DNA of 5,302 bases from Alistipes sp. GTDB taxonomy: Bacteria > Bacteroidota > Bacteroidia > Bacteroidales > Rikenellaceae. The position numbers and the translations under genes were made by a program. Location of the stretch: contig JAFOCZ010000101.1 in the NCBI GenBank assembly GCA_017380955.1, forward strand, positions 1 to 5,302, read 5' to 3'. Positions 1 to 4,904 of the stretch are shown in pieces; position 1 is the first letter of the stretch; every line of letters starts with the position of its first letter. The notes beneath the pieces were generated by a model. The model searched no databases. It saw only the letters and a program-made list of their open reading frames with translations, and had not been told where the DNA came from.

Positions 1-9
1 ATGGTTTAA

Positions 10-96
10 GGAGGGTTGGGTGAGTGGCTTAAACCAGCAGTTTGCTAAACTGCCGATATCGTAAGGTATCCGCTGGTTCGAATCCAGTGCCCTCCG
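10..96 (+). tRNA. tRNA-Ser (anticodon GCU)
   Basis: This tRNA decodes AGC/AGU serine codons. The cloverleaf can be drawn by hand. The acceptor stem is GGAGGGT (10-16) with GCCCTCC (89-95), and the discriminator is G96. The anticodon stem is GCAGT (37-41) with ACTGC (49-53), around the loop TTGCTAA with anticodon GCT at 44-46. The long class II variable arm typical of tRNA-Ser is GATATC (55-60) with GGTATC (65-70), capped by the tetraloop GTAA. The T arm is 72-76 with 84-88 around TTCGAAT. CCA is not encoded. A terminator follows 15 bases downstream. The 3' 20 bases are repeated exactly at 1092-1111, so the gene serves as an integration target. The upstream promoter lies outside the window. 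Confidence 0.97.
77..96 (+). repeat. Left attachment-site core (attL), 3' end of tRNA-Ser
   Basis: The 20 bases TTCGAATCCAGTGCCCTCCG run from the T loop to the discriminator base of the tRNA. They recur exactly, in the same orientation, at 1092-1111. Identity stops at once on both sides (G76 against C1091, C97 against A1112). A repeat covering T loop to tRNA 3' end is the usual core of tyrosine-integrase sites. Which copy is attL or attR is only positional here. Confidence 0.75.
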
Positions 97-111
97 CTTT
101 TATGCAAAATT

Positions 112-138
112 AAGACGACTTTCGAGTCGTCTTTTTTT
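112..138 (+). terminator. Rho-independent terminator of tRNA-Ser
   Basis: The perfect hairpin GACGACT (114-120), loop TTCG (121-124), AGTCGTC (125-131) is followed by seven T (132-138). Two A bases at 112-113 can extend the stem into the T run. It sits 15 bases behind the tRNA and inside the att-bounded segment, so the inserted DNA appears to carry its own terminator for the tRNA transcript. Confidence 0.9.
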
Positions 139-320
139 GTTTTTGTGAATGTCGCCATTCTGTGCAAGCACTATGACAATGTATAAAACTATCTTCATAT
201 GCAGTTACCGATGGTAGTTGTTTTTGTGCGATGAAAAAATAATTACTACTCTCGTAGATTGCTATTTCTACAATAACACCAAAATCATTATTGCATATAA
301 TAAGAAAACTAAGATACACA
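139..320. other. AT-rich intergenic stretch without a recognisable gene
   Basis: This lies between the tRNA terminator and the promoter region of the DUF4491-like gene. The frame of that gene stays open back to 218, but the promoter at 350-380 argues that this upstream part is untranslated. A minus-strand open frame here runs into the terminator hairpin and has low-complexity composition. I see no RNA gene or clear motif. Confidence 0.5.
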
Positions 321-349
321 ATTACCAAGGTGGGGGTAATCTTCGTATA

Positions 350-380
350 TTGCAATATTCAAATGATTTATATATCTTTG
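350..380 (+). promoter_or_regulatory. Bacteroidota-type promoter for the DUF4491-like gene
   Basis: TATCTTTG at 373-380 fits the -7 consensus TAnnTTTG exactly. TTG at 350-352 is the -33 element, 20 bases upstream, which is the usual spacing. Transcription would start near 387, leaving a leader of about 17 bases before the ATG at 404. A 6-bp inverted repeat, ATTACC (321-326) with GGTAAT (335-340), lies just upstream of the -33 element and might be an operator. Confidence 0.65.
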
Positions 381-403
381 TACCGATAAAACGTAATTTA
401 ACT

Positions 404-691
404 ATGAATTTCATCGGACTTCTTGTGGGATTCTCCACATTCCTAATAATAGGATTATTCCATCCGCTTGTAATTAAGGCGGAATACTACATTGGTATCA
501 AAAGCTGGATAATATTTGCAATCGCAGGAATTATCTTCGGCATAGCATCGATAATGGTCAGTCATCTGATTTGGTCTACAATTCTTGGAGTCGTTGCGTT
601 CTCTTCTTTCTGGAGCATACTGGAAGTGATCCATCAGCGAGAGCGTGTTCGTAAAGGCTGGTTCCCAGAAGGTCCAGGACATAAGAAATAG
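404..691 (+). CDS. DUF4491-family small integral membrane protein
   Basis: This 95-residue protein has three predicted membrane helices, at about residues 3-24, 33-52 and 55-73, and a basic C-terminal tail (about 77-95, QRERVRKGWFPEGPGHKK). The FHPLVIKAEYYxG loop after helix 1 and the SFWSILEV...RVRKGWFP end are what I associate with DUF4491, a Bacteroidota family of unknown function and about this length. No catalytic motif is visible. The frame is open back to an ATG at 218. I prefer the ATG at 404 because it restores family length and because an exact -7 element lies at 373-380. No Shine-Dalgarno is visible, as is common in this phylum. The gene stands alone inside the tRNA-bounded, AT-rich segment, so it may be cargo. 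Family assignment is from memory. Confidence 0.82.
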   Translation: MNFIGLLVGFSTFLIIGLFHPLVIKAEYYIGIKSWIIFAIAGIIFGIASIMVSHLIWSTILGVVAFSSFWSILEVIHQRERVRKGWFPEGPGHKK

Positions 692-722
692 ACTTACATT
701 TTAATTCCAATTTTTGCTCTAA

Positions 723-836
723 TGGGAGGCATATGAAAAGCAGTGTAAGCAGGATGAACTGAATGAGATTATCACCAGAGAGAACCTGAAAGCATTCTTT
801 GATGAGCATTTCGGAGTAGCCCAAATGAAAAATTGA
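723..836 (+). pseudogene. Orphan C-terminal coding fragment (origin uncertain)
   Basis: A 37-codon open stretch starts directly after a TAA (720-722) and ends at TGA (834-836). It has no plausible start codon at its head. It reads WEAYEKQCKQDELNE..., continues through IITRENLKAFFDEHFGV and ends AQMKN. The amphipathic, charged composition looks like the C-terminus of a real soluble protein rather than random AT-rich DNA. The spacing W..Y......ELN.II...NL weakly recalls the C-terminal region of type I restriction HsdR subunits, but the diagnostic end of that family is absent, so I do not assign it. Its position inside the att-bounded segment suggests debris of a formerly larger island. It could also be chance. 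Confidence 0.35.
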
Positions 837-1091
837 GGAGAGGCGTTCAAGTGAGAAAGTATGTTTTAGATAAATAATAACTATTCTATTGGTTTTTAGT
901 GGGTTAGATAGGTGTGAGTACGGGGGTGCATTATTGCTATAAAAAAGTTGCACCGATGTGAGACCGATAGAATAGTATGCGAAGATTGAGAAGGTGAAAG
1001 GGTAGATAATTTATCCCAATATCCCATCGTAGAGCGTATTATCGGCAGTATGAAGCACATAGATAAGGGGTAAGAATCTTGCACAATTGAC
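837..1091. other. Non-coding right part of the tRNA-bounded segment
   Basis: Stop codons interrupt all plus-strand frames, and the longest minus-strand frame (62 codons) has no recognisable content. Apart from the inverted-repeat structure at 880-976 I see only short open scraps, one ending in RKYVLDK before two stops at 877-882 and one reading RRAYYRQYEAHR near 1028-1063. They may be decayed coding sequence but are too short to assign. Confidence 0.4.
880..976. repeat. Long-range inverted repeat with nested hairpin
   Basis: ACTATTCTATTGGT (880-893) pairs with ACCGATAGAATAGT (963-976) over 14 positions, 13 Watson-Crick and one G-T. Wobble pairs could continue the stem to 896/960. Inside lies a second inverted repeat, GGTGCA (925-930) with TGCACC (949-954). 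ACCGAT also occurs twice 11 bases apart (952 and 963). No gene overlaps it. It could be a small structured RNA, a protein-binding site of the element, or a MITE-like relic. No flanking target duplication is evident. Confidence 0.45.
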
Positions 1092-1111
1092 TTCGAATCC
1101 AGTGCCCTCCG
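1092..1111 (+). repeat. Right attachment-site core (attR), tRNA-Ser 3' end copy
   Basis: Exact 20-base copy of tRNA positions 77-96. There is no tRNA-like sequence upstream of it: the preceding bases TTGAC do not match the T stem. It is therefore not a gene. The sequence just downstream leads into a terminator, as expected if this was the original chromosomal DNA behind the tRNA before insertion. Confidence 0.75.
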
Positions 1112-1125
1112 AAGAGAACAATGAC

Positions 1126-1157
1126 AAAGACCGAGTTTTATGCTCGGTCTTTTTTTG
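1126..1157 (+). terminator. Rho-independent terminator, probably the original tRNA-Ser terminator
   Basis: AAAGACCGAG (1126-1135) and CTCGGTCTTT (1143-1152) form a perfect 10-bp stem around TTTTATG, and the T run reaches 1156. It begins 15 bases behind the second att copy, the same distance as the terminator at 112 from the intact tRNA. That supports its being the ancestral tRNA terminator displaced by the insertion. On the minus strand the T run is only three bases, so it is weak in that direction. Confidence 0.88.
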
Positions 1158-1170
1158 TTGTATTAGTCTT

Positions 1171-1267
1171 GAGATTGAGGAGTTTAGGGAGTTTAAAGAG
1201 TTTAAGGAATTTAGCGAACAATTAATCTTATCAATCTCTCTAAATTCTCTAATTTCCCTAAACTCCC
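1171..1267. repeat. Palindrome built of 9-bp repeat units
   Basis: The left arm has five 9-bp units in tandem: GAGATTGAG, GAGTTTAGG, GAGTTTAAA, GAGTTTAAG and GAATTTAGC (1171-1215). The right arm (1230-1265) carries the reverse complement of the same pattern: ATCAATCTC, TCTAAATTC, TCTAATTTC and CCTAAACTC. The unit order is mirrored, so the outermost GAGATTGAG-like unit of the left arm matches the innermost unit of the right arm, and register shifts allow several pairings. It lies about a dozen bases past the stop of the minus-strand methyltransferase, where it may act as a transcript-end hairpin. It has no T run typical of a simple terminator. Confidence 0.7.
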
Positions 1268-1278
1268 TACTAAACATC

Positions 1279-1809
1279 CTACTTTCCGAACTGGCGGAAC
1301 ATCTCCCACATAAGGATGCCGGCGGAGACGGAGACGTTGAGCGAGTGTTTGATGCCCACTTGTGGGATTTCAATAGCGCCGTCAACAACGTCAGCAATGG
1401 CCTGGTCGACGCCGTCTACCTCGTTACCAAAGACAAGGGCATACTTCACACCCTCTTCTGCGCGGAAGGTGTTGAGCATCGTGGAGTTCTCGATTTGCTC
1501 GATGGCGAGGATGCGGTAGCCCTCCGCGCGGAGTCGCTCCACGCACTCGAGGGTTGTGGGGTAGTAGGACCACGCCACGCTCATCTCTGCGCCGAGGGCA
1601 GTTTTGTGAATCTCGCGGTTAGGGGGTGTGGCGCTGATGCCGCATAGCGCAATATGCTCAATACCAAAGGCATCGGCCGTGCGGAAGAACGAGCCTACGT
1701 TCTGCGCCGAGCGCACATTGTCGAGGATTACCGTAACGGGAAGTTTATCTATGTTGGCGCACTCCTCGAGTGTTGGGCGGCCAAGTTCTTCGTTAAGCAG
1801 TTTTCTCAT
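1279..1809 (-). CDS. SpoU/TrmH-family RNA 2'-O-methyltransferase
   Basis: This 176-residue SPOUT-class enzyme transfers a methyl group from S-adenosylmethionine to a ribose 2'-OH of tRNA or rRNA. The three family motifs are present in order. Motif 1 is NVRSAQNVGSFFRTADAFG (31-49), with N37 and the presumed catalytic R43. Motif 2 is LVFGNEVDGVD (125-135). Motif 3 is IPQVGIKHSLNVSVSAG (148-164), which forms the cofactor-binding trefoil knot. The protein is short, lacking the long N-terminal substrate domain of rRNA SpoU enzymes and the C-terminal extension of E. coli TrmH, so the target nucleotide cannot be named. The start is ATG at 1809-1807, with an exact -7 promoter element 41-48 bases upstream. 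It is transcribed away from the barrel gene, and a palindromic repeat lies just past its TAG stop. Confidence 0.93.
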   Translation of the reverse strand: MRKLLNEELGRPTLEECANIDKLPVTVILDNVRSAQNVGSFFRTADAFGIEHIALCGISATPPNREIHKTALGAEMSVAWSYYPTTLECVERLRAEGYRILAIEQIENSTMLNTFRAEEGVKYALVFGNEVDGVDQAIADVVDGAIEIPQVGIKHSLNVSVSAGILMWEMFRQFGK

Positions 1810-1849
1810 CTGTAGTTGCAGATATTAAGTTTTTTTATTATTTCGGACA

Positions 1850-1857
1850 CAAATATA
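1850..1857 (-). promoter_or_regulatory. -7 promoter element for the methyltransferase gene
   Basis: Read on the minus strand, 1857 to 1850 is TATATTTG, an exact match to TAnnTTTG. Transcription would start near 1843, giving a leader of about 34 bases before the ATG at 1809. The -33 region upstream is AT-rich with no clean TTTG, so only the -7 element is supported. Confidence 0.55.
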
Positions 1858-1879
1858 CGAAAATATAAAATATTTTCAG

Positions 1880-1887
1880 TAAATTTG
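1880..1887 (+). promoter_or_regulatory. -7 promoter element for the barrel gene and probably glnS
   Basis: TAAATTTG matches TAnnTTTG exactly. The predicted transcript start near 1894 falls after the GTG at 1890 and before the ATG at 1908, so it also argues for the ATG as start codon. No good -33 element is visible. It lies about 30 bases from the oppositely oriented element at 1850-1857, making a compact divergent promoter region. Confidence 0.55.
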
Positions 1888-1907
1888 CAGTGAAATGTTT
1901 CTATAGG

Positions 1908-3011
1908 ATGCGTAAGATAGCGATATATACACTCTTGGTGGCGGCGATGCTTTGTGGCTTTGCCTCACGCTCTGTGGCGCAGAGGTTTGTGGTGGGCATA
2001 GACTTTGCCACGCTCTTCGACAACACCGAGTATGTGGGTATGGAGTATGTACTTCGCTCCGAGACGCTGTTTAGTTCGCGCCTAACGCCAACGGTGGGCT
2101 TTGAGTGGAACGACGACCACAACATTGTGTTAGGTGCTGACTTCGTACTCGACTTTGGCTACGACCTGAAGTTTGTGTCGGATGTGAACGTGGAGATGTA
2201 TTATCGTCTTAGCAAGCCACACGTCAAGGTATATGCCGGAATCTTCCCTCGCGAGGCTATGCGAGGCTTGCGTAGTCTGCTATTCTTCGACCGTGGCTAC
2301 CGCTACTACCACAACCGCATACAGGGTCTTGTGGCGCGATATGAGTATGACGCAGATAGTTATGTGGAGTTTGCTATGGACTACACAGGACGCCGCTCCT
2401 ACGACACCCGCGAGGCGTTTATGATAATGTCGTCGGGACGTAAGCATATCTATGGTCGCAACGACGTAGGTGATATGCACCTCGGATATGACTTCCTTAT
2501 GGGTCACTATGCCAAGGATTACAACCCCGATACCAACGATGGTGTTGTGGATAATGTGATGCTCACACCATTCATAGGCTACACCCACACCTTTGCTATG
2601 GGCGAGGATAGGCCCAACTTAGGCTTGTGCGCCGAGGCTAAGTATATCCTCTCGTTGCAGCGCGACAGAATTATGGAGAATGTGTGGCAAGCACCACAGG
2701 GTGTGGAGGTTATGGTAGAGGCGGAGTGGTATGGCGCTATAGTTCGCGACCGCTTGTATGTGGGTAACAACTTGCTCACCTACTACAACCGTTATGGCGC
2801 GGATCTATATCACGGCTCGCCATTCTACAGCACCCAGAAGGGGTTGTTCAACGCCATAGAGTTGGGTTATAGACAGTTGTTCTGCGACGACATCCTCTCT
2901 TTGGAGGCGGGAGTATCGATAGACTACGACGGTGTGGCGTGGGGTACACGACAGTTTATATCACTAAGTGTGAACTTCAACCACGGTTTTGACCTTAGAA
3001 AAAATAAATAA
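1908..3011 (+). CDS. Secreted, probable outer-membrane beta-barrel protein, unrecognised family
   Basis: This 367-residue protein of unknown function has a clear type I signal peptide: basic MRK, a hydrophobic core at about 4-18, and likely cleavage after SVA (residue 24) before QRF. The cysteine at 16 is not in a proper lipobox. The rest shows short alternating polar/hydrophobic stretches rich in Tyr, Phe and Asp, separated by charged turns, and ends with a strand-like QFISLSVNFNHGF followed by DLRKNK. That pattern suits an outer-membrane barrel. The region around residues 110-180 (GIFPRE..., FFDRGYRYYHNRIQG, DYTGRRSYDTRE) looks distinctive but I cannot place it in a named family. The frame opens at GTG 1890. 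I choose ATG 1908 because it starts the signal peptide cleanly and lies behind the predicted transcript start. glnS follows after 19 bases, so the two are probably co-transcribed. Confidence 0.8.
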   Translation: MRKIAIYTLLVAAMLCGFASRSVAQRFVVGIDFATLFDNTEYVGMEYVLRSETLFSSRLTPTVGFEWNDDHNIVLGADFVLDFGYDLKFVSDVNVEMYYRLSKPHVKVYAGIFPREAMRGLRSLLFFDRGYRYYHNRIQGLVARYEYDADSYVEFAMDYTGRRSYDTREAFMIMSSGRKHIYGRNDVGDMHLGYDFLMGHYAKDYNPDTNDGVVDNVMLTPFIGYTHTFAMGEDRPNLGLCAEAKYILSLQRDRIMENVWQAPQGVEVMVEAEWYGAIVRDRLYVGNNLLTYYNRYGADLYHGSPFYSTQKGLFNAIELGYRQLFCDDILSLEAGVSIDYDGVAWGTRQFISLSVNFNHGFDLRKNK

Positions 3012-3030
3012 TTAACACATATATACAACT

Positions 3031-4758
3031 ATGACAACTGAAGTAACAGAAGTAATGGAGAAGTCTTTGAACTTCGTGGAGGAGGTTATCGAAGAGGCGA
3101 TAGCGAAGGGTAAAACGCGTGTTCAGACACGATTCCCACCCGAGCCTAACGGCTACCTGCATATCGGTCACGCAAAGGCTATATGTATGGACTTCGGCGT
3201 TGCAAAGCGCTATGGTGGCGTATGTAACCTCCGCTTCGACGACACAAACCCTACGAAGGAGGATGTGGAGTATGTAGAGGCTATCAAGGAGGATATCAAG
3301 TGGCTCGGCTTCGAGTGGGGCGCAGAGTACTACGCTTCGGACTACTTCCAGCAGTTGTGGGACTTCGCCATCCGCCTCATCAAGCAGGGTAAGGCATATA
3401 TCGACGAGCAGACATCGGAGGAGATTGCAGCGCAGAAGGGTACTCCTACACAGGCAGGTACCGAGAGTCCATACCGCAACCGCCCTATCGAGGAGAATCT
3501 CGACCTCTTTATGAAGATGACAAATGGCGAGATTGAGGAGGGTAGAATGGTGTTGCGTGCCAAGATTGATATGGCAAGTTCGAATATGCACTTCCGTGAT
3601 CCTATCATTTACCGTGTTGTCAACCACCCACACCACCGCACAGGTGATAAGTGGAAGGTATACCCTATGTATGACTTTGCCCACGGTCAGAGCGACTACT
3701 TCGAGGGTGTTACACACTCGTTGTGTACCTTGGAGTTTGTGCCTCACCGTCCTTTGTACGACTTGTTCGTAGATTGGGTGAAGGAGGGTGTTGACCCATC
3801 GGATGAGCGTCCACGTCAGTATGAGTTCAACAAGTTGAACCTCAACTACACGCTTATGAGTAAGCGTAACCTGCTTATCCTCGTTAAGGAGGGCTTGGTA
3901 AATGGCTGGGATGACCCTCGTATGCCTACGTTGTGTGGCTTCCGTCGTCGTGGTTATTCGCCAGAGTCTATCCGCAACTTCGTGGATAAGATTGGCTACA
4001 CCACCTACGATGCGTTGAACGATATGGCGTTGCTCGAGAGTGCTGTGCGTGATGACCTCAACAAGCGTGCTACACGCGTAAGCGCGGTCCTCGACCCTGT
4101 GAAACTCGTTATCACCAACTACCCTGAGGGTCAGGTGGAGTCATTCGAGGCTATCGACAACCCTGAGGATCCAAACTCTGCAACACACACCATCGAGTTC
4201 AGCCGAGAGTTGTGGATGGAGCGTGAGGACTTTATGGAGGATGCTCCAAAGAAGTATTTCCGTATGACTCCAGGCCAGGAGGTACGTCTCAAGAATGCCT
4301 ATATCGTTAAGTGTACAGGCTGTGAGAAGGATGAGAATGGTAATGTAACTACCGTATATGCTGAGTACGACCCAGAGACCAAGACGGGTCTTCCAGGCTC
4401 AAACCGCAAGGTTAAGGGAACTCTCCACTGGGTAAGTTGCGACCACTGCATTAAGGCCGAGGTGCGCCTCTACGACCGCTTGTGGAAGGTGGAGAATCCT
4501 CGTGATGAGATGGCTGCTATCCGCAAGGAGCGTGGCTGCGAGGCTCTCGAGGCTATGCAGGAGATGATCAACGAGGATTCGTTGAAGGTACTCACAGAGT
4601 GCTACGTAGAGAAGTATCTCGCCGAGGCTAAGCCTTACGACTACTTGCAGTTCCAGCGTATTGGCTACTTCAACGTAGATAAGGACTCTACACCAGATCA
4701 CCTTGTCTTCAACCGTACCGTAACGCTTAAAGATACCTGGGCTAAACTTAATAAATAG
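3031..4758 (+). CDS. glnS: Glutamine--tRNA ligase (GlnRS)
   Basis: This cytoplasmic class I aminoacyl-tRNA synthetase charges tRNA-Gln with glutamine using ATP. The 575 residues compare with about 554 in E. coli. The catalytic Rossmann domain carries FPPEPNGYLHIGHAKA (35-50, HIGH at 45-48), RFDDTNP (68-74) and YPMYDFAHGQSDYFEGVTHS (211-230). The KMSKS-type loop is LMSKRNL (275-281). The C-terminal half forms the anticodon-binding beta-barrels, with YDRLW (481-485) and the typical ending FNRTVTLKDTWAKLNK. Residues 428-431 (CTGC) and 470-473 (CDHC) form a CxxC pair that E. coli GlnRS, as I remember it, lacks. A short N-terminal helix (about 1-30) precedes the core. The ATG at 3031 has no Shine-Dalgarno. 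The gene lies 19 bases behind the barrel gene and ends in a strong terminator. Confidence 0.98.
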   Translation: MTTEVTEVMEKSLNFVEEVIEEAIAKGKTRVQTRFPPEPNGYLHIGHAKAICMDFGVAKRYGGVCNLRFDDTNPTKEDVEYVEAIKEDIKWLGFEWGAEYYASDYFQQLWDFAIRLIKQGKAYIDEQTSEEIAAQKGTPTQAGTESPYRNRPIEENLDLFMKMTNGEIEEGRMVLRAKIDMASSNMHFRDPIIYRVVNHPHHRTGDKWKVYPMYDFAHGQSDYFEGVTHSLCTLEFVPHRPLYDLFVDWVKEGVDPSDERPRQYEFNKLNLNYTLMSKRNLLILVKEGLVNGWDDPRMPTLCGFRRRGYSPESIRNFVDKIGYTTYDALNDMALLESAVRDDLNKRATRVSAVLDPVKLVITNYPEGQVESFEAIDNPEDPNSATHTIEFSRELWMEREDFMEDAPKKYFRMTPGQEVRLKNAYIVKCTGCEKDENGNVTTVYAEYDPETKTGLPGSNRKVKGTLHWVSCDHCIKAEVRLYDRLWKVENPRDEMAAIRKERGCEALEAMQEMINEDSLKVLTECYVEKYLAEAKPYDYLQFQRIGYFNVDKDSTPDHLVFNRTVTLKDTWAKLNK

Positions 4759-4785
4759 TATATTATATACGACTTCTAAGAGTGT

Positions 4786-4824
4786 GGGTCTGTCTAACGA
4801 TTATGTTAGGCAGACCCTTTTTTT
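4786..4824 (+). terminator. Rho-independent terminator of glnS
   Basis: GGGTCTGTCTAAC (4786-4798) pairs with GTTAGGCAGACCC (4805-4817) over 13 bp, including one T-G wobble, around the loop GATTAT. Seven T follow (4818-4824). It starts 27 bases after the glnS stop and ends the presumed barrel-glnS transcript. Confidence 0.95.
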
Positions 4825-4855
4825 GCAAAAATTTTGCGATGGGGTGATAACTTTA
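4822..4855 (+). promoter_or_regulatory. Weak candidate promoter for the right-edge gene
   Basis: TAACTTTA (4848-4855) matches the -7 consensus TAnnTTTG except for the last base. TTTG at 4822-4825, at the end of the glnS terminator T run, could serve as a -33 element but is 22 bases away, slightly too far. The 13-base palindrome GCAAAAATTTTGC (4825-4837) lies between them. Low confidence; it is offered because a new transcript must start between the terminator and the gene. Confidence 0.25.
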
Positions 4856-4904
4856 CGGATGCTTCCTGCTCTTTAAAGGAAAACACAATAACAAGAGGAG
4901 TATG

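Larger units (their letters stand above)
97..1111. mobile_element. Small tRNA-Ser-bounded integrative element or its remnant
   Basis: About 1 kb lies between two exact 20-bp copies of the tRNA-Ser 3' end, the signature left by site-specific integration into a tRNA gene. The interior is AT-rich compared with the flanking housekeeping genes. It contains a tRNA-proximal terminator, a promoter with a 95-aa DUF4491-like membrane protein gene, an orphan C-terminal coding fragment at 723-836 and an inverted-repeat structure at 880-976. No integrase, excisionase, relaxase or replication gene is visible. It is therefore either a decayed island that lost its middle or a non-autonomous cassette moved by an integrase encoded elsewhere. 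The alternative, a broken tandem tRNA-Ser copy, is less attractive because nothing upstream of the T loop survives at the second copy. Confidence 0.6.

Noticed and set aside
110..355. Minus-strand open frame of 81 codons behind the tRNA
   Set aside because: Its end is made by the terminator hairpin and T run (KKTTRKSS), its composition is poor, and it overlaps the promoter of the DUF4491-like gene.
218..403. N-terminal extension of the DUF4491-like gene to ATG 218
   Set aside because: The extension overlaps a consensus promoter, has no family-like sequence, and would make the protein 62 residues longer than the family.
837..882. Short frame ending RKYVLDK, reminiscent of PIN-toxin N-termini
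   Set aside because: It stops immediately (TAATAA) and is far too short to call.
1092..1111. Second tRNA-Ser gene
   Set aside because: Only the last 20 bases match. There is no acceptor 5' strand, D arm or anticodon arm upstream.
1171..1267. CRISPR array
   Set aside because: The units are 9 bp in direct tandem without spacers and are mirrored in the second half. No cas genes are present.
1011..1397. Minus-strand frame with LNSLNSLNS repeats
   Set aside because: It is a translation of the 9-bp palindrome and overlaps the real methyltransferase in another frame.
1087..1647. Plus-strand frame of 186 codons through the att copy and the methyltransferase
   Set aside because: It is the antisense shadow of the methyltransferase joined to the repeat region. 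Its start lies in the att copy, and it has no recognisable domain.
1908..1955. Lipoprotein signal peptide in the barrel protein
   Set aside because: The Cys at residue 16 is preceded by AML, which does not fit a lipobox, while SVA-Q downstream fits signal peptidase I.
2995..3747. Minus-strand frame of 250 codons opposite glnS
   Set aside because: It is antisense to an unambiguous glnS, with Leu/Val/Cys-rich shadow composition and no domain.
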